Assembly (NCBI RefSeq): GCF_002080435.1
Contig: NZ_CP020538.1
Span: 2,289,501 to 2,353,500 of the forward strand
From: Sphingobium herbicidovorans
Lineage (GTDB): Bacteria; Pseudomonadota; Alphaproteobacteria; Sphingomonadales; Sphingomonadaceae
Length of the DNA: 64,000 bases
Direction: 5' to 3'
Both the position numbers and the translations under genes were made by a program. This document shows positions 43,642-52,255 of this stretch, piece after piece. The stretch's first letter is position 1. Each line of letters begins with the position of its first letter. The notes under the pieces were generated by a model. The model made no database searches and was not told the origin of the DNA. It worked only from the letters and a program-made list of their open reading frames with translations.

Positions 43642-44961
43642 ATGAGCTTTCCCTGGGCTGAGCATTATTCTCCCAAGCATCCCGCGATGCAGTGGATCGA
43701 CGAGAGGCTGCCGCTTCCGCGCCTCGTCTACAACGCGATCGGCGCCGGTTATCCCGTGCCGCGCAATCTCAACTATTTCTGGAACTTCGGTGTTCTCGCT
43801 GGCCTCGCTCTGGTGATCCAGATCGTTACCGGCGTGATCATGGCGATGCATTATGGCGCCAACACACTGGTCGCTTTCGGCACCGTTGAACAGACGATGC
43901 GTGACGTCAACGCAGGCTGGCTGATGCGCTATGCACATGCCAACGGCGCGAGCTTCTTCTTCATCGTCGTCTATCTCCACATCTTCCGCGGCCTTTTCTA
44001 CGGCTCCTACAAGGCGCCTCGCGAAATGGTCTGGCTGCTCGGCCTCGTCATCTTCCTGCTGATGATGGCCACCGCGTTCATGGGTTATGTGCTTCCCTGG
44101 GGCCAGATGTCCTATTGGGGCGCGAAGGTGATCACCGGACTGTTCGGCGCGATCCCGGTCGTGGGCGAACCGATCCAGACCTGGCTGCTCGGCGGCTTTG
44201 CTCCTGGCAATGCGTCGCTCAACCGGTTCTTCTCGCTGCACTTCCTGCTGCCCTTCGTCATCGCCGCAGTCGTGATGCTGCATATCTGGGCGCTGCACAT
44301 TCCGGGGTCGTCGAACCCGACCGGCGTAGAAGTGAAGGGGCCTCAGGACACTGTGCCCTTCCATCCCTACTACACCGCAAAGGATGGTTTCGGCGCGGGT
44401 GTGTTCCTGATCGCCTTCTCGATCCTGCTGTTCTTCGCGCCGAATTTCCTCGGCCACCCGGACAATTATATCGAGGCGAACCCACTTTCGACGCCGGCGC
44501 ATATCGTGCCCGAATGGTATTTCTGGCCCTTCTATGCGATCCTGCGCGCCTTCACCGTCGACTTCTTCTTCATTCCGGCGAAGCTGCTGGGCGTGCTGGC
44601 GATGTTCGCATCGATCCTGCTGCTCTTCTTCTTGCCCTGGCTGGACACATCGCCCGTGCGCTCGGGCAACTATCGCCCGACCTTCAAGAAGTTCTTCTGG
44701 ATCCTGATCATCGACGTCGCGATCCTGGGCTATTGTGGCGGTGCGCCGGCGGAAGAGCCCTATGTGATGATCTCACAGATCGCTTCTGCCTATTATTTCG
44801 CACACTTCCTGATCATTCTGCCGCTGATCTCACGCTTTGAACGGCCGCTGCCGTTGCCGGGCTCGATCACCGAAGCGGTACTGGGCCGTGACCACATCAA
44901 GGGCGAACAGGACGCGCTTCCCGGCATGGGCAGCGATCCGCAGCCGTCGAACGCCGGCTAA
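43642..44961 (+). CDS. petB: Cytochrome b of the bc1 complex
   Basis: Cytochrome b carries hemes bL and bH and both quinone sites. The 439-residue protein has eight membrane helices, family motifs ([80 protein letters not shown]) and the Qo-site PEWY ([19 protein letters not shown]). The C-terminal 15-20 residues are hydrophilic. It follows petA by 11 nt. Confidence 0.98.
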   Translation: MSFPWAEHYSPKHPAMQWIDERLPLPRLVYNAIGAGYPVPRNLNYFWNFGVLAGLALVIQIVTGVIMAMHYGANTLVAFGTVEQTMRDVNAGWLMRYAHANGASFFFIVVYLHIFRGLFYGSYKAPREMVWLLGLVIFLLMMATAFMGYVLPWGQMSYWGAKVITGLFGAIPVVGEPIQTWLLGGFAPGNASLNRFFSLHFLLPFVIAAVVMLHIWALHIPGSSNPTGVEVKGPQDTVPFHPYYTAKDGFGAGVFLIAFSILLFFAPNFLGHPDNYIEANPLSTPAHIVPEWYFWPFYAILRAFTVDFFFIPAKLLGVLAMFASILLLFFLPWLDTSPVRSGNYRPTFKKFFWILIIDVAILGYCGGAPAEEPYVMISQIASAYYFAHFLIILPLISRFERPLPLPGSITEAVLGRDHIKGEQDALPGMGSDPQPSNAG

Positions 44962-44979
44962 GAGGGGGATAAGAGTAAC

Positions 44980-45828
44980 ATGGTTCGCATCGGCGCATTT
45001 CTCGTCGGCCTCTTCTTTGCTGGCTGGCTGCTGATCTCCTTTCTGATGGGCGCGGCGGCTTATGTCTCCGAACCGCCAGCCAAGACGGTCGAGCATGAGT
45101 TTCACGAGCATCCCAAGAAGGTCGATTTTTCCTTCAACGGTCCTCTGGGCAAGTTCGATCAGGCGCAGCTGCAGCGTGGCTTCCAGGTGTTCAAGGAAGT
45201 CTGTTCGGCTTGCCACAGCCTGAAGTTTGTCGCTTTCCGCGATCTTGCCGGCATTGGTTACAATGAAGCGGAGATCAAGGCGATCGCCAAGCAGTGGGCG
45301 ATCAAGACGCCCGACGTCGACCCCAAGACGGGTGAGATGTCGACGCGCGACCCGGTCCCCGCGGATTATTTCCCCAAACCCTTCGCGAACAATGTCGCGG
45401 CGGCGGCGGCGAACAACAATGCGATCCCGCCGGATCTCTCGCTCATGACCAAGGCGCGCCACGACGGGTCGGCCTATGTCTACGCGCTGCTCACGGGCTA
45501 TCAGGCGCAGCCGGCTGAATTGCTCAAGCATTTCCCGGATGCCAAGACGCCTGAGGGGCTGCACTACAACCCCTATTTCGCCAACCTGAACCTCGCCATG
45601 GCGCCGCCCCTGACGGCAGAGGGTCAGGTCACCTATGGCGATGGCACCAAGGCAACTGTCGACCAGATGTCGCAGGATGTGGCCGCGTTCCTGACCTGGA
45701 CCGCTGAGCCGAAGCTTGAAAACCGCCGCCGCGCGGGTCTGGCGACGATCATCTTCCTCCTGATCGCGACGGGGCTGGCCTACATGTCCTACCAGAATAT
45801 CTGGGCTGACAAGAAAAAGGCCGCCTGA
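44980..45828 (+). CDS. petC: Cytochrome c1 of the bc1 complex
   Basis: Cytochrome c1 delivers electrons to soluble or bound cytochrome c. The 282-residue protein has an N-terminal membrane segment (IGAFLVGLFFAGWLLISFLM), the heme c site CSACH (Cys75, Cys78, His79), a distal Met region (FANLNLAMAPPLTAEGQVTY) and a C-terminal membrane anchor (LATIIFLLIATGLAYMSYQN). It is last in petABC before the terminator at 45861-45896. Compared with some bc1 operons its N-terminal segment looks more like an uncleaved anchor than a signal peptide. Confidence 0.96.
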   Translation: MVRIGAFLVGLFFAGWLLISFLMGAAAYVSEPPAKTVEHEFHEHPKKVDFSFNGPLGKFDQAQLQRGFQVFKEVCSACHSLKFVAFRDLAGIGYNEAEIKAIAKQWAIKTPDVDPKTGEMSTRDPVPADYFPKPFANNVAAAAANNNAIPPDLSLMTKARHDGSAYVYALLTGYQAQPAELLKHFPDAKTPEGLHYNPYFANLNLAMAPPLTAEGQVTYGDGTKATVDQMSQDVAAFLTWTAEPKLENRRRAGLATIIFLLIATGLAYMSYQNIWADKKKAA

Positions 45829-45860
45829 TCGCGGACTGAGGCTGGACAAGGAAAATGGAA

Positions 45861-45896
45861 GGGGCGCGGTTTCATCAGGGAGCCGCGCCCCTTTTT
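45861..45896 (+). terminator. Rho-independent terminator after petABC
   Basis: GGGGCGCGG (45861-45869), a 13-nt loop, CCGCGCCCC (45883-45891) and TTTTT. It separates petABC from apt. Confidence 0.9.
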
Positions 45897-45913
45897 CTTG
45901 TAAGAGGGTTTCG

Positions 45914-46450
45914 ATGAGCACCGTCGATCTTGCCGCGTTGGTTCGCACCATCCCGGACTTTCCAAAGCCGGGAATCCAGTTCCGCGACATCACCACGCTG
46001 CTCGCCGATCCGGCGGGCTTTGCCGATCTGATCGCGCGCTTGGCCCGGATCGCCCGCCCGCTGGATGCAGACCTGATCGTGGGCATTGAAGCGCGAGGCT
46101 TCATTCTGGGCGCGGCGCTCGCCAATGCGCTCGGCCTGGGCTTCGTGCCCGTGCGCAAGGCTGGCAAGCTGCCCGGCAAGACCGTGGGCGTCGATTATGT
46201 TCTGGAATATGGGACCGATCGTCTCGAAGTGCATGAAGGCCAGCTCGCTCGGGGCGCTCGAGCCATTCTGGTCGATGATCTCATAGCAACGGGGGGCACG
46301 GCCCTTGCCGCCGCGCAGCTTGTGCGCGAGCAGGCCGCCACAGTTCTCATGGCCCTGTTTGCCATTGACCTCCCCGATCTCGGCGGCCGGACAGCGCTTG
46401 AGGCAAAGGGCATAGCTACCTCCGCCATCCTCGCCTTTTCCGGCGAGTGA
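45914..46450 (+). CDS. apt: Adenine phosphoribosyltransferase
   Basis: Apt salvages adenine to AMP with PRPP. The 178-residue protein has the family motifs LVRTIPDFPKPGIQFRDITT, DLIVGIEARGFILGAALANA, and the PRPP-binding VLVDDLIATGGTALAAA-type segment (AILVDDLIATGGTALAA). It precedes the nucleosidase gene by 10 nt, a functional pair because that enzyme releases adenine. Confidence 0.96.
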   Translation: MSTVDLAALVRTIPDFPKPGIQFRDITTLLADPAGFADLIARLARIARPLDADLIVGIEARGFILGAALANALGLGFVPVRKAGKLPGKTVGVDYVLEYGTDRLEVHEGQLARGARAILVDDLIATGGTALAAAQLVREQAATVLMALFAIDLPDLGGRTALEAKGIATSAILAFSGE

Positions 46451-46460
46451 CGCTGTCGTC

Positions 46461-47105
46461 GTGCCGCCCACGCCTCTGGACGTTCGTTGCGAGACGATTG
46501 CAGGCAAGCGCGTTCTGTTCGTCATGGCGATCGAGGACGAATATGGGCCGCATCTAAGATCTCGTTTCACCCCGCTGATGACCGGCGTCGGCCCCGTGGA
46601 GGCCGCCATCACGACTGGCCTCGCGCTCCACCGTCTCCATGATGCGAAGATGCTGCCGGATCTGGTCGTGTCCCTAGGCTCGGCCGGATCGCGCGCATGT
46701 GAATTGGGTGAAGTCTATCAGGTGGCCAGCGTCTCCTGGCGGGACATGGACGCCTCGCGCCTGGGCTTCGCAAAGGGTGTCACGCCCTTTATCGATCATC
46801 CCGTCGATCTGCCCCTCCATGCACCCCTGAAATTGCCCAGCGTGCGGCTATCGACAGGCGCTAACATCGTCGGCGGCGACGATTACGCGTCGATCGACGC
46901 CGATATGGTCGACATGGAAACCTTTGCCATAGCGCGCGCGTGTCAGCGCTTCGCGGTGCCTCTGGCAGGGTTGCGGGGCGTTTCCGACGGGCCGGGAGAG
47001 CTCAACGATATGCTGGGTTGGACGCAACTGCTCGCCCTGCTTGACGAGCGCTTGGCGGTCGCAGTCGATTTGTTGGCGGATGCCCTCGGGCCATCTCATC
47101 GCTGA
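46461..47105 (+). CDS. 5'-methylthioadenosine/S-adenosylhomocysteine nucleosidase
   Basis: This enzyme hydrolyses MTA or SAH, releasing adenine. The 214-residue protein has the nucleoside phosphorylase-like motifs VMAIEDEYGPHL, TGVGPVEAAITTGLAL, VVSLGSAGSRACELGEVYQV and the signature DADMVDMETFAIARAC with the base-binding Glu/Asp. The GTG start follows the apt stop by 10 nt, so the adenine it releases could be salvaged by Apt. It is the last recognisable backbone gene before the tRNA fragment and the glycan region. Confidence 0.88.
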   Translation: MPPTPLDVRCETIAGKRVLFVMAIEDEYGPHLRSRFTPLMTGVGPVEAAITTGLALHRLHDAKMLPDLVVSLGSAGSRACELGEVYQVASVSWRDMDASRLGFAKGVTPFIDHPVDLPLHAPLKLPSVRLSTGANIVGGDDYASIDADMVDMETFAIARACQRFAVPLAGLRGVSDGPGELNDMLGWTQLLALLDERLAVAVDLLADALGPSHR

Positions 47106-47312
47106 CGGCTGGGCCAAAAGCATTTTCGAAGCGACCGGCAGCCCGCTGGCGCTGAAAATGCGAAAAATGAGAGACCCGCAAAGCATCGCGCTGAACTGTG
47201 ATCGAGATGTTCATCATCTGGGAGCATCTGCAGTTTCATTCGCACCAATCAGGTACTGAATGGACGATAAACCAAAAAATCCAGTCAAAACGTTGATTTA
47301 ACAGGATTTTCT

Positions 47313-47357
47313 ATGGTGTGTGGCAAGGATTGAACTTGCGACCCCTACGATGTCAAG
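47313..47357 (-). other. 3' fragment of tRNA-Val(GAC), probable integration attachment site
   Basis: On the minus strand this reads the anticodon loop TTGACAT with GAC, then CGTAGGGGTC, a T-arm GCAAGTTCAATCCTTGC, and CACACACCA. The 5' half of a tRNA (acceptor, D-arm, 5' side of the anticodon stem) is absent upstream, where the sequence does not pair. This is the footprint of a tRNA 3'-end attachment site. The missing 5' half faces higher coordinates, so the inserted element should be on that side. Confidence 0.7.
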
Positions 47358-47779
47358 GCGACGGGCGCGAGGAGATTCCGGCTGTGAATTCAAAGCAATA
47401 AAGTGGCAGCCAGGAGCGCCTGCCCGGAATCTGCCCAACTTTGTCGCTGCCATCGCTCCCACACCTTCAGGATCGCATCCGGGCTACGGCAGGTCAAGCG
47501 CGCAGCTGGCCTGAGCATCGGCAGTTTGACCTGCTCCGCTGATTGTTATCGTTCAGAAGGAAGAGCCACGCTCCGCATGATACTTTGATGGGATAGCAAC
47601 GTGCAAGGGAGCCCTGTTCCCTTGCACCTTGGCCGACGACCTCAACTGAGGTCCTCCGTCGGACTGACCCGGCGGCGATTTTCAGTTGAGGAATTCGACC
47701 GACACGCAAGGTAGCTACTTTGACATAGAGGGCGTTCGATTGAGTTGCGGCCGCATCTGTTGCGGCCGGCCTACGCTTG
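47358..47779. other. Non-coding interval with several strong hairpins
   Basis: No convincing gene is seen between the tRNA fragment and the GlfT2-like tail (and none in 47106-47312). Two strong folds stand out: GTGCAAGGGA (47601-47610) with TCCCTTGCAC (47618-47627), and GACCTCA (47638-47644) with TGAGGTC (47647-47653), the latter nested within CCGACG/CGTCGG. They have no T-run. They may be the end of the glycan transcript or a structured RNA. Confidence 0.4.
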
Positions 47780-48189
47780 TCATGCGGCAGATAGATCTCG
47801 TTCGTCGATACCGCGAGCATTGACTATTTTGAATCGCCTCTCCCATGCATCCTGGGTGGTCATGGACTGGCCACTCCTGCGGTAGGCTTCTTTTTGTGCC
47901 GCATAGTTGTCGAGCAACTGCTTCATCACGATCTTGAACCGCCGTCGATTGGCAAAATAACGCGCCTTGTTGATCCGGCAAATATAGCCTGTCCGAGAAC
48001 CCGCGTCGAAAGTCACTGACCAGCGGCGTCGGAAGCTGTCCCGGGGGTTAGCGCGCACGTCGAGCGGAAAGAGAACGCCTTTGGAATAAAAGAACTTCTC
48101 TGGAAGAATATGCCCGTTGAAGCTCAGTTTGCGCCAAAGGGCGCGCCACTTGCCTCTATTGCGCTTGGGCGAATGGGCAGCTGTATCGT
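47780..48189 (-). pseudogene. Apparent C-terminal part of the GlfT2-like glycosyltransferase, out of frame
   Basis: In this frame the minus strand is open for about 137 codons, from within the end of the 48190 gene to 47780, with no ATG, GTG or TTG until 48058. It encodes protein-like sequence (AHSPKRNRGKWRALWRKLSF, then NGHILPEKFFYSKGVLFPLD and FANRRRFKIVMKQLLDNYAA). A single-base deletion near 48196-48201 (AATTTGCC) would disconnect it from the preceding gene. Joined, the two give about 617 residues, near the length of GlfT2 enzymes. This is an inference from reading frame and length. Confidence 0.5.
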
Positions 48190-49629
48190 TTACGGCAAAT
48201 TCCAGGGGGTGATGAGCTTTTCTTCGACGGTAAGCGCTGCCAGGTCGGCCCTGCGCTGCGCCATATCCAGATTATCTTCCCAGAACCGCTCGCCTTTCAG
48301 GACATCTTCCATCGCCATCAACAGAGCTTCGGCCGACTCATAATGATAGGCATCGTTGAACCGATCAAAATATCCACGCATCATGTCGTGTAAATCGGCT
48401 TTGCTCAATTCAAGCCGCTCGAACATCAAATGCGCCACCAGATGATAGCGCATGTCCAGATAAACCGTCATCGGCGACTGCTTGGCGAAGAAGTCTTCTT
48501 GGTGGCTAGCGATCCCCGGCACATTTAAGATTCTGAAATCATTCGCCAGAGAGAAACAGATGTCATCTCCACGAACAAAGAAAGGAAAAGGCCAAGTTTT
48601 TGTTGCAGCTATAGGAAAGCAAAAATACCACCACCCGCCATAGCGGTTCTCCATCGATCCAATCTGTGATGTGGCTACGACTTCAGGAAATTGGCGTAGA
48701 TCCCGTCCGTTATGAATGGGCATGCAGCGTCTATTGAACGTGGCGCTGGCTTCCCACATACGCCATTTATGAGATTCGGTGATCATTGATCCGCTTATCG
48801 CCAACGCGGGATCTGCAGCATAGCGCAGGATCGCCATCGTGCGCCGCAGCGTTTCGGGAAAGAAAACGGCATCGTCATCCATGAACAGAACGTGCGTGGA
48901 CGTTCGGTCCTTCACCGTTTCCAAAAGTCCCCGCGTAAACCCGCCAGCGCCGCCATAGTTGCTGTTTTTGATAACCCGGCCATTGGAAAAACCGATGCTA
49001 TCGGTGTCTCCGCCATTATCAATGACTAGCAGATTGAAATCATCGCGGAGGTCCAGGTTGGCTGCGAAATAATCCTCCAATCGTTTCGCAGTTTTCTGAA
49101 CGGCGTCGTTTCGCTTGAAGGTTGTGATGACCCCTGTCATCCTGATCTTGTTGCGCACAGCGCCGGCAATCACATAGTCAATTGACCTGATTGTCAGATC
49201 ATCGATCGCGACGAAACGGGCGTAGATCAGTCCTTCGAGCGGGACCTGCGGAACTTCGATGATTTTTGTCGTGCCGTCGGCATCCAGGATGGTGTGGAAA
49301 AGATGCTGCCGGCTTTGGTTGGGGCGTACGAGGATCAGTTCGAAGATGCACTTGCCCCGCGTCGCTACATGAACCTCCAGTCGGTTGGATGGCTGCAGGT
49401 CGAAAGCATAGGATGGAAATGCGTTGAAATAGCTATCGAAGCGGATTTCTGCGCGCGGCAGAGCATAGAAATTTCCGGAATTCTGATCGAAGCCGGCCAT
49501 CCCCCGACGATGGAAGAACAAATCCTGCTCATTGTTTATGACAGCGTCTGGGATCATCAGTTTTTGAACAACATGGCGACTCTCGTGAAGCGCACGGAAT
49601 TCATTCTGCTCGCCTAAATTTTGAATCAC
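48190..49629 (-). CDS. GlfT2-like galactofuranosyltransferase (GT2), probably truncated by a frameshift
   Basis: This protein resembles GlfT2, the processive UDP-galactofuranose transferase: an N-terminal beta-rich domain (about residues 1-160), a GT-A domain with VITTFKRNDAVQKTAKRL, NYGGAGGFTRGLLETVKDRT, metal-binding DDDA (251-254), WWYFCFPIAA and FFVRGDDICFS. The 479 residues end ITPWNLP and stop, where GlfT2 proteins are longer; the next frame continues into 47780-48189. The GTG start at 49629 has GGAG 8 nt upstream. A second GlfT2-like protein lies at 61018-62676. The transferred sugar is inferred from family and from glf at 62702. Confidence 0.82.
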   Translation of the reverse strand: MIQNLGEQNEFRALHESRHVVQKLMIPDAVINNEQDLFFHRRGMAGFDQNSGNFYALPRAEIRFDSYFNAFPSYAFDLQPSNRLEVHVATRGKCIFELILVRPNQSRQHLFHTILDADGTTKIIEVPQVPLEGLIYARFVAIDDLTIRSIDYVIAGAVRNKIRMTGVITTFKRNDAVQKTAKRLEDYFAANLDLRDDFNLLVIDNGGDTDSIGFSNGRVIKNSNYGGAGGFTRGLLETVKDRTSTHVLFMDDDAVFFPETLRRTMAILRYAADPALAISGSMITESHKWRMWEASATFNRRCMPIHNGRDLRQFPEVVATSQIGSMENRYGGWWYFCFPIAATKTWPFPFFVRGDDICFSLANDFRILNVPGIASHQEDFFAKQSPMTVYLDMRYHLVAHLMFERLELSKADLHDMMRGYFDRFNDAYHYESAEALLMAMEDVLKGERFWEDNLDMAQRRADLAALTVEEKLITPWNLP

Positions 49630-49682
49630 ATTTATCTCCGCGACGGGCTCAGGAGGAGTACAGCCAAAGGTTAGAATAGATA

Positions 49683-51209
49683 TTATTTAATGTACTTGTG
49701 ATGCTCGCTGTCGTTAACGACCTTTTTATCCGACCCCATGATCATTTCTGTTTCTCGAATGTGGCCGACATATTCGCGAAATGCATTGGTGGTAAGATCA
49801 ACTGCGACGGCATCGAAATGCGCCCATTCGGTATTGCCAAGCTTGACATGTTTTTCCAGCATCCGCGCGCCCGCCGCCACTGCCAAGGCAGATGCCTTCC
49901 AGCCATGGTCATGGCTAGAATAGCCAGGAACGATTAGCGGGTTTTGCTTGGACAGGTTATGATAGTGCCGGACAACACCAATATGGCAATGTTCAAGCGG
50001 CGTCGGATAGGCTGAATTGCACTGGAGAAGATAAATGCGTTCGCAATTTTTGAAAGTATCCGTGACAAAATTTTCATAGCTTTCATCCGTCATGCCAGTG
50101 GAAAGCACAACTGATCCCCTGTAATTCCTAGCAACGAAATTCAAATAGTCGCGATGATCGGAAATAGTAGATGGAAGCTTCACCATCGGAACACCGATAT
50201 CCATCATCACGTGAAATGACGGTTCATCGAGCACGGATGCAAACCATCCAATTCCAAGATCGCGGCAAAGCGCATCTACAAATGAAAAGTCATCCGTGCT
50301 CAACTCCAGTTGATGACGATAATCCCGAAATGTCTTTCCGAATGGAGAGGCATAGGGCGCAGAAAGCTGTTCAGGCGTGTAGAAGCTCTCCACATCCCGC
50401 TTTTGGAGCTTGATGTAGGTCGCCCCCGCCGCCTTGCTTGCGCGGATCATCTTTTCCAGGCGGAAGCGATCACCAAAATGGTTGGTGGTCAACTCTGCCA
50501 CAATATCGACGCTGGCGTCCCCGGAAGCGGCACTTTGCGACGGATGGCCATTGAGCTGTTCGGCGGTCAACGCACTGAAAGAACGATTGCCTACATGCCG
50601 AACATCCAGATCGCTGTCGCGCAGGGTATAGAGGGCATTGATGAAGTAATATTCCTGCGTTGAGATCTTCAGTGAGCGCTCATCGGAGCGGTCATGAACA
50701 TAGTCGGGGGAAAGTGCCTTGCTCTGGCCCATGTCGGCATTGAAATCGAAGCCGAGCATATAGACGGTTTGCGGCCGTCCGCGAACCTGAGCGATCAGAC
50801 GGGATAGTTTGAGCGCTGTGACGAAGAGTATTTCCTCGATTTCGAGGCTGTCGGTCATCATCCGCTGCATGAGCAACTCAGAGGATTCCTGCGTCAGCTG
50901 GATCAGCGGAGCATGCACGACCGTCTTGTCGCCCGCGCGAAAATCCGGCTGAGCGGTCAAGTACAGGCGCGAGCGGAAGCCAGATTGCTTCAGTCCATCT
51001 TCTACCCAGTCGCCATGAAAGATGGTGATGTCGGCCGGGGCGATCCGCTCGGCGTCATTAATGCCGATGACCAGCGAATTGGCGTAAACATGCGGATCGA
51101 TCAGATCGACCGACGGCCCCTTACCCAGGATGTGGATCGTATCGGTGGCGTATGTCGACGCGATATTTTCGATGAGGCTCAAGAAATTGCCCGTGATAGT
51201 CTGCATCAT
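49683..51209 (-). CDS. Fusion of a DUF115/GT42-like domain with a NeuB-type nonulosonate synthase barrel
   Basis: Residues about 23-215 resemble the DUF115/GT42-type fold: HILGKGPSVDLID (27-39), SLVIGIND and VYMLGFDFNAD (149-159). Residues about 233-500 are a NeuB-family barrel (DIVAELTTNHFGDRFRLEKM, KAAGATYIKLQKRD, LSTGMTDESY, LLQCNSAYPTP, and YSSHDHG, LEKHVKLG). NeuB enzymes condense PEP with an acyl-amino sugar to make nonulosonic acids. The C-terminus stops where the usual SAF antifreeze-like domain should begin. Upstream epimerase genes are absent from the window, so the sugar is unknown. The start overlaps the IMPase gene by 89 nt; AGGGTG precedes ATG 51209. Confidence 0.8.
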   Translation of the reverse strand: MMQTITGNFLSLIENIASTYATDTIHILGKGPSVDLIDPHVYANSLVIGINDAERIAPADITIFHGDWVEDGLKQSGFRSRLYLTAQPDFRAGDKTVVHAPLIQLTQESSELLMQRMMTDSLEIEEILFVTALKLSRLIAQVRGRPQTVYMLGFDFNADMGQSKALSPDYVHDRSDERSLKISTQEYYFINALYTLRDSDLDVRHVGNRSFSALTAEQLNGHPSQSAASGDASVDIVAELTTNHFGDRFRLEKMIRASKAAGATYIKLQKRDVESFYTPEQLSAPYASPFGKTFRDYRHQLELSTDDFSFVDALCRDLGIGWFASVLDEPSFHVMMDIGVPMVKLPSTISDHRDYLNFVARNYRGSVVLSTGMTDESYENFVTDTFKNCERIYLLQCNSAYPTPLEHCHIGVVRHYHNLSKQNPLIVPGYSSHDHGWKASALAVAAGARMLEKHVKLGNTEWAHFDAVAVDLTTNAFREYVGHIRETEMIMGSDKKVVNDSEHHKYIK

Positions 51210-51825
51210 TCACCCTAACTGAACAGCCATGTTCCAGCGCCAGCATCACGCCTGGCAAAAGATCCCAGGCATAGGCGCCCTTGGGATTGATGAAGCGTGC
51301 GAAGCTTCCCCGGATAACGTTGAAGAGATTATAGACCGCGCAACCCGTCACCCGATATTCGATTGCATCCCGGATACCATCGGCGATCTCCTCATTAAAG
51401 GAGGAAGAAAATCCGGTGATGCGCGAATGCAGGTTGGTGCAGGGGTCGCCTGTCATGAGATGTTCGCCAAGTTCCGGTATCATCAACAGGCTGCCCTGGT
51501 GGATTCCGTCCTTCCAGACGCCTAGTGAAACGCCCCATTCTTTAAGGCCTGAACAGAAGTTTTCCGTGCCGTCGATGGGGTCCAGAAGCACGAAATAGCC
51601 AGGATGTTCGGCGGCCTGAAAATCATAGCTTTCCTCGCCGACGAAGGTGAGGCCTGGCAGGCGGTCTTGCAAAAAAGCGTGAAGCTTGGCCTCTATATAC
51701 TGGTCCGCTTCCGTCACCGGGCTTCGATCGGGCTTATATTGGATCCGGTAGCGTCGCTCCATGATCTGCGGCATCATCGCCATAATCATTAACCGGCACT
51801 CGTCGAGCAACGCTCTGATATCCAT
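51121..51825 (-). CDS. Inositol monophosphatase-family phosphatase (CysQ/SuhB-like)
   Basis: The 234-residue protein has the metal-binding motifs of the family: VTEADQYIEAKL, FVGEESYDF, LLDPIDGTENFCSG and AYAWDLLPGVMLALEHG. These enzymes act on inositol phosphates, 3'-phosphoadenosine 5'-phosphate or sugar phosphates. In this locus it could recycle the PAP made by the sulfotransferase (56211-57047) or act on a phosphorylated nonulosonate; the sequence does not decide. Its 3' end overlaps the next gene by 89 nt, which is unusually long. Confidence 0.8.
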   Translation of the reverse strand: MDIRALLDECRLMIMAMMPQIMERRYRIQYKPDRSPVTEADQYIEAKLHAFLQDRLPGLTFVGEESYDFQAAEHPGYFVLLDPIDGTENFCSGLKEWGVSLGVWKDGIHQGSLLMIPELGEHLMTGDPCTNLHSRITGFSSSFNEEIADGIRDAIEYRVTGCAVYNLFNVIRGSFARFINPKGAYAWDLLPGVMLALEHGCSVRVNDADYHGQFLEPHRKYRVDIRHRYDPHPG

Positions 51826-52255
51826 GGGAACCCTTGTGCTTTCGTGCCTAGACCGTCGATCGACGGTGCCTAATTGCTGCTGATGATGGGGTCAACGGCA
51901 GGATGGTGTTGGAAAATGGGTTAGGCGACCATGCGGCGGCCTAATGCGTCGGTCTGAGGCTCCGTGCCGGCAATTCATGCAGCCCGACGCCCCGGGGCGA
52001 AAGCTCTCTATCAGGGGCGTCTGATCGAATGCAGTTTGAGGAAATACACGGCCGGATTGGCATACCACAACCCACTCACCTTATTGAGAGTAGCCGCGTA
52101 GAATTATTGCCCAAAACTTTTTGTTTCTATAGTGCATGCCGCACAACGATCTGGAGGCCGGAACTGTATGCCTGACAATCTTTCCTTGGGTGCGGATGCT
52201 CAGGTGAATCACACCATTGCCTTGATGCAAAAGGAAAATTCAAAGGGGGCAATTC
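51826..52255. other. Divergent intergenic region with a 16-bp palindrome
   Basis: This 430-bp stretch lies between the divergent 51825 and 52256 genes. I see no gene in it. It contains the perfect palindrome ACCGTCGATCGACGGT (51852-51867), 27 bp before the phosphatase start, which could be an operator or a hairpin. The lower half is AT-richer (TTGCCCAAAACTTTTTG, then TATAGT) and could hold the promoter for 52256. Confidence 0.4.

Noticed and set aside
47320..47514. Small plus-strand open frame beginning ARIELATPT near the tRNA fragment
   Set aside because: It is a translation of the antisense strand of the tRNA-Val fragment, a known source of false small genes.
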